From Candidatus Dormiibacterota bacterium (GTDB lineage: Bacteria; Chloroflexota; Dormibacteria; Aeolococcales; Bog-877): a DNA stretch of 8,228 nucleotides. This document shows, one piece after another, positions 1-6,437 of this stretch. The notes beneath the pieces were generated by a model. It was not told where the DNA came from and did no database searches. It saw only the letters and a program-made list of their open reading frames with translations. Position 1 is the first letter of the stretch. Every line of letters starts with the position of its first letter. The stretch is taken from assembly GCA_003132265.1 (NCBI GenBank), contig PKXE01000168.1:28069-36296 (forward strand), given 5' to 3'. A program made the translations under genes and the position numbers.

Positions 1-711
1 GACTACCAGCGACCGTCGGTGCGGCTCTCCGCCCTGTCCAATCTAGGGGTGGTTTGGATCTACACCCACGACAGCATCGGTCTGGGCGAGGACGGGCCCA
101 CCCACCAGCCGGTGGAGCACCTGGCGGCGCTCCGGGCCATCCCCAATCTGGTGGTGCTTCGGCCGGGCGACGCCAACGAGTCCAGCTGGGCCTGGGCAGC
201 GGCGCTGGAGCGAGGGTCCGGCCCGACCGCGCTGATCCTCAGCCGGCAGGACCTGCCCGTGCTGCCGGGCACCAAGAAGTTGGCGGTTTCTGGGGTCGCC
301 CGCGGCGCCTATGTGCTCCAGGAGGCCGAGGGTGGCAAGTGTCGGTGCCTTCTGATCGGCACCGGGAGCGAGCTCTCGATCTGTGTGGCGGCGCGGGGGC
401 TGCTGCAGGAACAGGGGGTGCCAACCCGGGTCGTCAGCATGCCTTCCATGGAGCTCTTCGCCGAGCAGCCTGATGAATATCGGGCGGAGGTCTTGCCCCC
501 GGAGTTACTGACCCGGGTTGCGGTGGAAGCTGGGGTTGACCAACCGTGGTGGCGCTGGGTCGGAGACCACGGCGCGGTGGTCGGGGTCAACCGCTTCGGC
601 GCTTCAGCGCCGTATCAAACTATCTACGAACATCTGGGGTTGACGCCCACGGCCGTCGCCGAGAGGGTGCAGCGTCTCATGGGGGATTCCGGGGTTGAAC
701 AGAGTGGCTGA
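1..711 (+). CDS. tkt: Transketolase, C-terminal part (5' end outside window)
   Basis: Thiamine-diphosphate enzyme that moves two-carbon ketol units between sugar phosphates in the non-oxidative pentose phosphate pathway or Calvin cycle; cytosolic. The reading frame is open from base 1 and gives 236 residues to the TGA at 709-711. Residues 21-37 carry the family signature YTHDSIGLGEDGPTHQP in the pyrimidine-binding domain; His23 corresponds to the substrate-binding His473 of the E. coli enzyme. IPNLVVLRPGDANE follows, and the C-terminal domain ends with the diagnostic FGASAPYQTIYEHLGLTP at about residues 199-216. The GTG at 19 is an internal codon, not the start, because the homology runs to the window edge. 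The 3' end overlaps the next gene, consistent with co-transcription. Nothing in the visible part looks degraded. The N-terminal TPP-binding domain, including the catalytic glutamate, lies upstream and cannot be judged. Confidence 0.96.
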   Translation, partial: DYQRPSVRLSALSNLGVVWIYTHDSIGLGEDGPTHQPVEHLAALRAIPNLVVLRPGDANESSWAWAAALERGSGPTALILSRQDLPVLPGTKKLAVSGVARGAYVLQEAEGGKCRCLLIGTGSELSICVAARGLLQEQGVPTRVVSMPSMELFAEQPDEYRAEVLPPELLTRVAVEAGVDQPWWRWVGDHGAVVGVNRFGASAPYQTIYEHLGLTPTAVAERVQRLMGDSGVEQSG

Positions 712-3595
712 GAACGCGCTGCAGCGGCTGGTTGGTGAGGGGCAGAGCGTCTGGTACGACAACCTGAGCCGCGATCTGCTGCGCAAGGGAGAGCTGAATC
801 GTCTGATCAGGCTCGGGGTCCTTGGGGTGACCGTGAACCCGACCATCTTCGAGAAGGCCGTCTCCGAGGGCGACGCCTACGACGGCGAGATCCGGGCACT
901 GGCCCTCGGGGGTCGCTCGACCGAGGAGATCTACGACCAGCTGATCGCCCACGACGTGCGCAGCGCCTGTGATGAGCTGCTGGCCACGTACCGAGCGACC
1001 GACGCCCGGGACGGCTACGTCAGCCTTGAGGTGTCGCCGGCCCTAGCCCGGGACGCGCGCAACACGGTGGCGGCGGCTGGTCGCTACTGGACGGCGGTGG
1101 ACCGGCCCAACCTGCTGATCAAGATCCCGGCCACGGCTGAGGGGGTCGGGGCGATCGAGGAGGCGCTCTTCCAGGGCTTCAACGTGAACGTCACCCTGAT
1201 CTTCGCGGAGTCCCGCTATCGGGACGTGATGGAGGCCTACTGCCGCGGCTTGGAGCGTCGGCTCGAGGCGGATCTCCCCATCGAACGACTCCGCTCGGTG
1301 GCCAGCTTCTTCGTGAGCCGGGTCGACACCGAGGCGGACTCTCGGCTGGACGCCCTGGCCGAGCAGGCGGAAGGCGAGCACCGGGCGGAGCTGGAGGGGG
1401 CCCGTGGCACCGCCGCGATCGCCAACGCCGCGGTCGCCTACGAGGCCTTCCTCGAGATCTTCCACGGCGACCGGTTCCGCTCGTTGGCGGCGGCCGGCGC
1501 CAAGGTGCAGCGTCCCCTCTGGGCCAGCACCAGCACCAAGAACCCCGCCTACCGGGACGTCCTCTACTGCGAGGAGCTGATCGCCGCCGAGACGGTCAAC
1601 ACCATGCCGCCGAGCTCGATCGATGCCTTCCTCGACCACGGCGAAGTGCGGCCGACCCTGGTGGGACACATCGCTGGCGCCGCTCAAGAGCTGACCCATC
1701 TGCGCGACCTGGGGGTCGATATCGACGAAGTCACCGCCGTACTGGAGGTGAAGGGAGTCCAGAGCTTCTCCGCCTCCATGGACAAGTTGCTAACTGAGAT
1801 TGGGGCCAAACGGGCCAGCTTCGCTGGCCAGGGACTGGTCGCCTCACCTCGCACCCAGGTCAGCTCTACCGCGATCCTGGCTCGGGTGGAGGCGGGGTCT
1901 GCCGGTCATGCGATCGCCGAAGCCACCAGCCAGCTTCAGAGCTCCGGCGCCGCGACGCGGCTCCGCGACCGGGATACCACCCTCTGGCCCGGGGACGATG
2001 CGGCTCGCCAGGCGATGGCGGATCGCCTCGGGTGGCTGGACGAACCCCAGCGCCAGCGGGCGTCCGTTGGCGGACTGCACAGCTACTCCAGCTGGGTGAG
2101 GGACCAAGGTTTCTCGCATGCGGTGCTGGTCGGGATGGGGGGCAGTAGCCTCTGCCCGGAGGTGCTGCGGCAGACCTTTGGCGTGCGGCCAGGCTTCCCC
2201 AACCTGATCGTTCTGGACTCCACCGATCCCGATCAGATCCAGTCGGTACTGGCGCGGGTCGACCCGGCGCGCACCCTTCTTTTGGTGGCCTCCAAGAGTG
2301 GCGGGACCACCGAAACCCTCGCCCACTGCAGCTTCTTCCACAGCCGCTGGCAGGCGGCGATCGGCGCCCGCGCCGGTGAGCACTGCATTGCCATCACCGA
2401 CCCGGGCACCAAGTTGGAGAAGCTTGCCCGCGATCTGAACTTTCACCAGGTCTGGTCGGCCAACCCCGCCATCGGGGGCCGCTACAGCGCTCTCTCCGAT
2501 TTCGGCCTGGTGCCGGCCGCGACCATGGGGATCGACGTGGACCAGCTCTTGGCCGGGGCGATCTCGATGTCCGAGGCCTGCTTCCCCGAGCGGTCCGTGG
2601 CCAGCGATCGCAACCCTGGCGCCCAGCTGGGAGCGGTCCTGGCCGGCTGCGCTGCCGAGGGGCGCGACAAGGTGACCATCTTGGCCAATCCCGCCCTTTC
2701 GGAGCTGCCCACCTGGATCGAGCAGCTGCTGGCGGAGTCCAGCGGCAAGCTAGGCAAGGGGCTGGTTCCAGTCGTCGGCGAGCCGCTGGGCGAACCTCGC
2801 GAATATGGCGGTGACCGGCTGTTTGTCTACCTCGAACTGGAGGGTGATGAGGCCGACTCTGCCACCGAGAGCTGGCTCAGCTCGATGAGCGCTGCCGGCC
2901 ACCCGGTGGTGCGAGTTCCGACCGCCCACCTCCTCGACCTGGGTGCTGAGTTCTATCGCTGGGAAGCGGCAACCGCTCTGGCCGGCGCTCTGATCGGCAT
3001 CGATCCCTTCGACCAGCCCAACGTTCAGGAGAGCAAGGACAACACGGCGCGGCTGCTGGAGGGGTGGGAGCGTGATGGCCGGCTGCCCGAGCCCGCGATC
3101 GACCTGATCGATGGGTCAGTCCGGGTGGCGGGAGCCCCCGGCGCCACCAGCCTGGAGCAGGCACTGCTGGGGTGGCTGGAAGGGCTGGGCCCGCCCTGGT
3201 ATCTCGGGGTGATGGCCTACCTACCGATGCGACCTGATCATCCGGAGGACGCGGCGCGGATCGGGCGGCTGCGCGCCGGTCTTTTGCGCGCCAGCGGGTG
3301 CGCCACGACGTTCGGCTATGGACCGCGATTCCTCCACTCCACCGGCCAGCTCCATAAGGGTGGCCCCGAGACCGCTGCCTTCCTCCAGATCACTGGCGTG
3401 CACCACGCCGACCTGGCGATCCCCGGCCGGCCCTATACCTTCGGGACCCTGCAGCAGGCCCAGGCGCTGGGTGACTACCAGGCCCTGACGGGCCGCGGCC
3501 GTAGAGTGCTGCGCGTGCGTTGTGAGGACGTGGGGCGCGGACTTGAGCAGCTGACCCAGGTGGTGGAGCGGCTGCTCGCGCCCGTCGCCAACTGA
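695..3595 (+). CDS. tal-pgi: Bifunctional transaldolase / glucose-6-phosphate isomerase fusion
   Basis: A 966-residue fusion of two cytosolic enzymes. Residues ~1-370 are transaldolase (three-carbon dihydroxyacetone transfer between sedoheptulose-7-P and glyceraldehyde-3-P): GVTVNPTIF at 44-52, LIKIPAT at 141-147 with Lys143 the expected Schiff-base lysine, VASFFVSRVDTEADSRLD at 202-219, and RPLWASTSTKNPAY at 273-286. After a linker (~371-425), the rest is phosphoglucose isomerase: VGMGGSSL at 479-486, ASKSGGTTET at 532-541 (phosphate-binding loop), GGRYSALS at 594-601, AESSGKLGKG at 680-689 with Glu681 at the catalytic-base position, PFDQPNVQESKDN at 771-783, and LHSTGQLHKGG at 880-890 with Lys888. 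Both active sites look complete. Fusions of this kind are annotated in several bacterial lineages. The start is TTG at 695 (17-nt overlap with tkt) or GTG at 704 (8-nt overlap); neither has a decisive ribosome binding site. The fusion gives one protein linking fructose-6-P made by transaldolase to the G6P pool. Confidence 0.95.
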   Translation: MNRVAENALQRLVGEGQSVWYDNLSRDLLRKGELNRLIRLGVLGVTVNPTIFEKAVSEGDAYDGEIRALALGGRSTEEIYDQLIAHDVRSACDELLATYRATDARDGYVSLEVSPALARDARNTVAAAGRYWTAVDRPNLLIKIPATAEGVGAIEEALFQGFNVNVTLIFAESRYRDVMEAYCRGLERRLEADLPIERLRSVASFFVSRVDTEADSRLDALAEQAEGEHRAELEGARGTAAIANAAVAYEAFLEIFHGDRFRSLAAAGAKVQRPLWASTSTKNPAYRDVLYCEELIAAETVNTMPPSSIDAFLDHGEVRPTLVGHIAGAAQELTHLRDLGVDIDEVTAVLEVKGVQSFSASMDKLLTEIGAKRASFAGQGLVASPRTQVSSTAILARVEAGSAGHAIAEATSQLQSSGAATRLRDRDTTLWPGDDAARQAMADRLGWLDEPQRQRASVGGLHSYSSWVRDQGFSHAVLVGMGGSSLCPEVLRQTFGVRPGFPNLIVLDSTDPDQIQSVLARVDPARTLLLVASKSGGTTETLAHCSFFHSRWQAAIGARAGEHCIAITDPGTKLEKLARDLNFHQVWSANPAIGGRYSALSDFGLVPAATMGIDVDQLLAGAISMSEACFPERSVASDRNPGAQLGAVLAGCAAEGRDKVTILANPALSELPTWIEQLLAESSGKLGKGLVPVVGEPLGEPREYGGDRLFVYLELEGDEADSATESWLSSMSAAGHPVVRVPTAHLLDLGAEFYRWEAATALAGALIGIDPFDQPNVQESKDNTARLLEGWERDGRLPEPAIDLIDGSVRVAGAPGATSLEQALLGWLEGLGPPWYLGVMAYLPMRPDHPEDAARIGRLRAGLLRASGCATTFGYGPRFLHSTGQLHKGGPETAAFLQITGVHHADLAIPGRPYTFGTLQQAQALGDYQALTGRGRRVLRVRCEDVGRGLEQLTQVVERLLAPVAN

Positions 3596-3605
3596 AGGCG
3601 AGCTG

Positions 3606-3727
3606 GTGCAGGTAGCGCTGATCAGGCTGGGCAAGATGGCCACTCGCGAAAGAGCGATTCTTTCGCCGCCAAGTCGGTGGCGGCTCGGCGCCACCAATTC
3701 GGGGACTAGGCGGTCGAGCGTGACTGA
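3606..3727 (+). pseudogene. gnd: Remnant of 6-phosphogluconate dehydrogenase with large internal deletion
   Basis: Both ends of a gnd gene survive in the gap between tal-pgi and pgl. From GTG 3606 the frame reads MQVALIRLGKMA, matching the N-terminus of the ~300-aa decarboxylating enzyme (typical form MQLGLIGLGRMG). Two glycines of its Rossmann GxGxxG loop have become Arg and Ala, each explicable by one base change. AAGG at 3595-3598, 7 nt before the GTG, is a preserved ribosome binding site. From about 3644, in a different frame, the sequence reads SRKSDSFAAKSVAARRHQFG and then D-stop-AVERD, ending at TGA 3725. This fits the family C-terminus (pattern SRxxDxFAxKxxxAxRxQFGGHA), with Gly replaced by Asp and His by a TAG at 3707-3709. 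About 40 codons of ~300 remain, so roughly 90% of the gene is gone and the halves are out of frame. It would have made ribulose-5-P from 6-phosphogluconate, exactly the step between the neighbouring pgl and rpe products. The family match is from memory of the motifs, not an alignment. Confidence 0.82.
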
Positions 3728-3746
3728 GAGACCACCCCCCGCGTGA
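3606..3746 (+). CDS. 46-codon open frame left by the gnd deletion, coupled to pgl
   Basis: The start codon and ribosome binding site of the deleted gnd still open a frame: GTG 3606 to TGA 3744-3746, 46 residues. Residues 1-12 are gnd-derived; the remaining 34 (Arg/Ser/Pro-rich, e.g. ERPPPA at the end) are the old gnd 3' end and spacer read out of frame, so they resemble no protein family. The stop overlaps the pgl start as GTGA (3743-3746), the same 4-nt overlap seen at pgl/rpe. The gene itself has no convincing Shine-Dalgarno sequence before pgl, so translation of this small frame could deliver ribosomes to pgl. A functional peptide is not suggested; a role as a translational coupler is inference, and the overlap could be chance. 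Confidence 0.35.
   Translation: MQVALIRLGKMATRERAILSPPSRWRLGATNSGTRRSSVTERPPPA
3646..3666 (+). repeat. Perfect 8-bp inverted repeat inside the gnd remnant
   Basis: GCGAAAGA (3646-3653) and TCTTTCGC (3659-3666) are perfect inverted complements around a 5-nt loop. A second GC-rich hairpin follows directly: GGTGGCG (3676-3682) with CGCCACC (3689-3695), 6-nt loop. No T-tract follows either, so an intrinsic terminator is unlikely. They could stabilise the mRNA end of tal-pgi or slow RNA polymerase, or simply be what the old gnd 3' coding sequence happens to form. Confidence 0.5.
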
Positions 3747-4498
3747 GCACGAGCGAGGGGTCGGCTGAGCCCCAAATCCGGGTCTTCCCGGACCCCGAAT
3801 CGCTGGCCCGGCACGCCGCCCGGGTGCTGGCTGAGGAGATCCGCGACACGACCTCCACCCGGGGCGAGTGTGTTGCCGCCCTGCCTGGTGGCACCACCCC
3901 CCAGGAGGCCCTGGAACTGTTGGCTGGAGAAGCGGAGGTGGACTGGGCTCGGACGGTAGTGCTGCCCGGGGATGAGCGCATGGTCGAACGTTCCGACCCG
4001 CAGTCCAACGAGGGCATGCTCCGGCGGGCACTGGTCGACCGGATCCAGGGGGACCGGCCCATGGTCCTTAGCTGGGGCATCGAGCCGGGCCTCGGGCCGG
4101 AGACGATCAGTCAGCGCTTCGAGGCCAAGCTGTTGGGGGTCGTTCCCTACGTGGACGGCCGTCCCCAGCTGGACATCCTCGCTCTGGGGATGGGCGCGGA
4201 CGGTCACACGGCGTCGCTCTTCCCGGGTCGCACCTACCCCAGGGAGGCGGTGATCTTGGCCACCCAGAACCCAGATGGCCAGCGTCGCCTGAGCCTCGGC
4301 CCGCTGGTGCTTCGCTGGGCCCGCCACACCCACTTTCTGGTGGACGGTGCGGCCAAGGCCGCGACCCTGGCCCAGGTGGTGCGCGGGGCCTACGACCCAA
4401 TCCGCTGGCCCGCCCAGCTGGTGGCACGGAACTCCCCCTCCTGTGAGATCTGGTGCGATGCCGCTGCCGCCTCGAGGCTGGCGGAGCGAGCCTCGTGA
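3743..4498 (+). CDS. pgl: 6-phosphogluconolactonase (DevB/Pgl type)
   Basis: Hydrolyses 6-phosphogluconolactone to 6-phosphogluconate, the second step of the oxidative pentose phosphate pathway; cytosolic. At 251 residues it has the usual length for the NagB/DevB-fold lactonase. Motifs in order: LPGGTTP at 47-53 (sugar-phosphate binding loop), LPGDERMV at 74-81 followed by DPQSNEGMLRRAL at 85-97, and the strongly diagnostic LGMGADGHTASLFPG at 148-162 with His155 the expected catalytic histidine. HTHFLVDGAAKA lies at 195-206. The start is fixed to GTG 3743 or later by an in-frame TGA at 3725-3727. No good Shine-Dalgarno precedes it; the GTGA overlap with the small frame left by the gnd deletion may feed it. 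The 3' end overlaps rpe by 4 nt. The gene looks intact although the enzyme that would use its product, Gnd, is destroyed next door and no zwf is in view. Glucosamine-6-phosphate deaminase is a related fold but is disfavoured by the DGHTASLFPG motif. Confidence 0.94.
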   Translation: MSTSEGSAEPQIRVFPDPESLARHAARVLAEEIRDTTSTRGECVAALPGGTTPQEALELLAGEAEVDWARTVVLPGDERMVERSDPQSNEGMLRRALVDRIQGDRPMVLSWGIEPGLGPETISQRFEAKLLGVVPYVDGRPQLDILALGMGADGHTASLFPGRTYPREAVILATQNPDGQRRLSLGPLVLRWARHTHFLVDGAAKAATLAQVVRGAYDPIRWPAQLVARNSPSCEIWCDAAAASRLAERAS

Positions 4499-5181
4499 TC
4501 CTGCTGGCCCCGTCGATCCTGGCCGCGGACCTGGCCCACCTCAGTGAAGAGCTCTCCGCCTGCGAGGAGGCCGGTGCCGACCGGATCCACGTCGACATCA
4601 TGGACAACCACTTCGTCCCCAACTTGACGATGGGGCCCGATCTGTTAGCGGCCTGCCGCCGCTCCACATCCCTTTTTCTGGAGGCCCACCTGATGGTGGA
4701 GCGCCCCGACGGGCTCATCCCGCGCTTCAGCGCGGCCGGGGCGGACCTGATCACCGTCCACTTCGAGGCCTGTCCGCAGCTTCACCGGACCGTCGAGCTG
4801 ATCCGATCGGGGGGCGCCCGCCCCGGCGTGGGGATCAATCCGGCGACCCCCTGGGACTTCCTGGTAGATATCCTGCCGGAGATCAGTCTGGCGCTGGTAA
4901 TGTCGGTCGACCCCGGATTCGGGGGCCAGCCGTTCTTGAGTTCGGCGCTGGACAAGGTCAAGGGACTGCGGCGGCTGGTGGAGGAACGTCAACTGAAGTG
5001 CGATATCGAGGTGGATGGTGGAGTGGGCGCGGATAACGCGCAGGCCTGTATTCAGGCCGGGGCCACGGTCCTGGTCGCCGGGACGGCTGTCTTCAAGGCA
5101 CCGGGCGGCACCAGGGCGGGGGTCGGGTGTCTGCTCGACCTGATGGGTAGAGGGCAGCCGAGCGGGCAGGCGGAAGCTTGA
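4495..5181 (+). CDS. rpe: Ribulose-phosphate 3-epimerase
   Basis: Interconverts ribulose-5-P and xylulose-5-P, supplying transketolase; cytosolic metal-dependent TIM barrel. The start chosen is GTG 4495, because the homology begins with LLAPSILAAD at residues 3-12, GGAG at 4483-4486 sits 8 nt upstream, and the GTG overlaps the pgl stop as GTGA. An upstream in-frame ATG at 4453 would add 14 residues inside pgl and is unlikely. The protein is 228 residues, normal for the family. Active-site residues are in place: Ser7, HVDIMD at 32-37 (His32, Asp34), EAHLM at 63-67 (His65), VMSVDPGFGGQPF at 135-147, and EVDGGV at 172-177 with Asp174. NHFVPNLTMGP at 38-48 replaces the more common GHFVPN with Asn38, probably neutral. 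With gnd lost, its substrate would come from the non-oxidative branch (ribose-5-P isomerase) or a Calvin-type cycle rather than from adjacent oxidative enzymes. Confidence 0.96.
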   Translation: MILLAPSILAADLAHLSEELSACEEAGADRIHVDIMDNHFVPNLTMGPDLLAACRRSTSLFLEAHLMVERPDGLIPRFSAAGADLITVHFEACPQLHRTVELIRSGGARPGVGINPATPWDFLVDILPEISLALVMSVDPGFGGQPFLSSALDKVKGLRRLVEERQLKCDIEVDGGVGADNAQACIQAGATVLVAGTAVFKAPGGTRAGVGCLLDLMGRGQPSGQAEA

Positions 5182-5879
5182 CCGCGCCCGAGCTACCGGC
5201 GCAGCGGACGAGCGGCGGAGTGCTGCCGGCCCCTGAACATCCCGAGCTTCCCCCCGAAGCTCTCCAGGCTTTCGTCGAAGTGGACCGGAAGTGCGGAGTG
5301 TTCATCTTCCCCCAGCTGAAGCAGCTCGGGGCCACCTCGGCAGTCGAGGAGTTGGTGGCCGCCGCCCTCCTGCTGGCGGAGACGGCCGCCGCGGGGACGC
5401 ATTCGGAACTGGTCGACAGCTATCGGGATCTTCTCGAACGGGCCCAGTCGGCACTTCGTGAGGCCCGCACGGCCGTGGTCCGGCACGAGAGCGAGCATCG
5501 TGACCACCGTCAGAGCGAGGCCCGGCTAGCCTCGAGCCTGCTCAACGCCAAGTCCCGGCTACCGGCGGCCCGGATGGCCCGGCTCCAGCAGCGGCTGACG
5601 GAGGTGGCGGAGGGGGAGGGGGGCGACCGGGTGGCGGTGGTCGAGGCGGCGGTCGCGGAATGGGAGCGTCTCAGTCAGGTGCGGCAGTCGCGGGAGGCGG
5701 AGCGGCTCGCCGACCGCGCCCACCTCGCGGTCAGGCCGCGTCAGCAGGAAACCGCCCGCAGCCGGAAGGCTCTGCGTGACCAAGCGAAAGTGGTCGAACT
5801 GGCTAGGGCGTTTGCCCTGGGGAATTCGGATCGCTCGCCGGATACCGGCCCCGAAGGGGCTGATCAGTCCGATCAGTGA
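5178..5879 (+). CDS. Hypothetical helical protein coupled to rpe
   Basis: Not recognised. The preferred start, TTG 5178, overlaps the rpe stop as TTGA, with purine-rich AGGCGGAAG just upstream, giving 233 residues. GTG 5220 is an alternative start (219 residues). After a Pro-rich N-terminus (~1-28), residues 29-72 form a predicted amphipathic helical segment, including FVEVDRKCGVFIFPQLKQLG and an Ala/Leu-rich stretch (VEELVAAALLLAETAAAG). Residues ~77-205 are charged, rich in Arg, Glu, Ala and Gln and almost free of Pro and Gly, with leucines at coiled-coil-like spacing. The tail is acidic and disordered (ends in DQSDQ). There is no signal peptide, membrane span or cysteine cluster. Codon use is GC-rich like the neighbours, which supports a native coding gene. 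Position suggests co-translation with rpe, but a metabolic role is not shown; it may be a structural or adaptor protein that merely shares the transcript. Confidence 0.75.
   Translation: MTAPELPAQRTSGGVLPAPEHPELPPEALQAFVEVDRKCGVFIFPQLKQLGATSAVEELVAAALLLAETAAAGTHSELVDSYRDLLERAQSALREARTAVVRHESEHRDHRQSEARLASSLLNAKSRLPAARMARLQQRLTEVAEGEGGDRVAVVEAAVAEWERLSQVRQSREAERLADRAHLAVRPRQQETARSRKALRDQAKVVELARAFALGNSDRSPDTGPEGADQSDQ
5848..5876. terminator. Overlapping stem-loops at the convergent gene ends (possible terminator)
   Basis: GCCCC-GAA-GGGGC (5848-5860) is directly followed by CTGATC-AGTCC-GATCAG (5860-5876), sharing base 5860, so the two hairpins can alternate. They lie where the + and - strand genes converge and overlap. 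Neither strand has a T-run afterwards, so a classical intrinsic terminator is not supported; bidirectional pausing or mRNA-end protection is possible. GATCAGT also occurs as a direct repeat at 5862-5868 and 5871-5877. Confidence 0.3.
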
Positions 5880-6280
5880 CGGGCGGTCTCTAGCTCCAAC
5901 GCTTCGCCTTCCTCGGCCTCGATGCTCACCCAGTCGGGCTGCCCCAAAAGGCGGCTCACCTCGACCATGATCCGACCCTGGGCGTCGAAGACGGCGTCCT
6001 GCACCCGATCGATGCTGGGCCGGCTGGTGGAGACCACCTGGGCCAGATCCGGATCCTCCTGAGCGACCTCCGTCTGGCGCAAACGCTCGGTGATCTGGGG
6101 GGGGACTACCCGACGCTCCCGGATCCGGGCGTCCTCTAGGTCGGCCAAGACTCGGTCCAGATGCTCCAAGTGCGAGCGGTAGCGGCGCAGGATGCGGGTA
6201 CGCGAGAACCCGTCGTGCTGCCGGCGGAGGATCTCCCGGCGGGTGGTACGGAAGCGGTTGTCTTTGTCTGGGGTCATCAT
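5873..6280 (-). CDS. Hypothetical 135-aa charged protein
   Basis: Not recognised. ATG at 6280-6278 (a second ATG follows directly) to TGA at 5875-5873. On the minus strand AAGGAA (bases 6296-6291) lies 10 nt before the first ATG, favouring it over the second. Residues 9-58 are very basic, with many Arg (TRREILRR, SRTRILRRYRSH), and probably helical; residues ~59-95 are mixed (PPQITERLRQTEVAQ); 96-118 look like a compact unit (DAVFDAQGRIMVEVSRLLG); the C-terminus is acidic (SIEAEEGEALELETARH). There is no cysteine, signal peptide or membrane span. Third codon positions are strongly G/C, unlike a chance frame. The basic N-terminus might bind nucleic acid, but no known domain is visible. The 3' end overlaps the convergent neighbour by 7 nt. 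A strong promoter lies ~160 nt upstream. Confidence 0.72.
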   Translation of the reverse strand: MMTPDKDNRFRTTRREILRRQHDGFSRTRILRRYRSHLEHLDRVLADLEDARIRERRVVPPQITERLRQTEVAQEDPDLAQVVSTSRPSIDRVQDAVFDAQGRIMVEVSRLLGQPDWVSIEAEEGEALELETARH

Positions 6281-6295
6281 GTGGGGTTATTTCCT

Positions 6296-6312
6296 TGGAG
6301 CGCAAAGCTCCA
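6296..6312 (-). promoter_or_regulatory. Hairpin next to the ribosome binding site of the minus-strand gene
   Basis: TGGAGC (6296-6301) and GCTCCA (6307-6312) form a 6-bp stem with a 5-nt loop. In the minus-strand mRNA it ends exactly where the AAGGAA Shine-Dalgarno element begins (base 6296), so it could affect ribosome access. It is short and may be coincidental. Confidence 0.3.
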
Positions 6313-6405
6313 TGCTGGTTGTCGTCGAAGGCCCCTGCGCTGGGACATTCGGTCTTTCCAACGGTGACGGACGCAACCTGGTTACCCGGTGCTCCCCGCC
6401 ACCTG

Positions 6406-6428
6406 GCAGCGCGGTAATCACCAGCTGC
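6406..6428 (-). promoter_or_regulatory. Interrupted inverted repeat at the leader start / possible operator
   Basis: On the plus strand GCAGC-GC-GGT-AATC-ACC-A-GCTGC: a 5-bp outer stem and a 3-bp inner stem with small bulges. It lies just downstream of the predicted minus-strand transcription start (~6431). It could be a 5' stem-loop of the leader RNA or a pseudo-palindromic binding site (GGT-AATC-ACC) for a regulator; the sequence does not decide between these. Confidence 0.3.
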
Positions 6429-6437
6429 GCTATTGGG

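Noticed and set aside
3646..3695. Two hairpins after tal-pgi as an intrinsic terminator
   Set aside because: No T-tract follows, and the sequence is better explained as the decayed 3' end of gnd; operon continuity to pgl is likely.
3221..4333. Minus-strand 370-codon frame antisense to tal-pgi, the gnd remnant and pgl
   Set aside because: Shadow of GC-rich coding on the plus strand; no recognisable motif, while both opposing genes have diagnostic motifs.
4453..4494. ATG 4453 as the rpe start
   Set aside because: It would add 14 residues within pgl with no family similarity; GTG 4495 has a well-placed GGAG and the family N-terminus.
5559..6305. Minus-strand 248-codon frame overlapping the convergent pair
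   Set aside because: Pro/Arg-rich low-quality translation antisense to the rpe-coupled gene and in another frame of the 135-aa gene; the latter has a ribosome binding site and a better composition.
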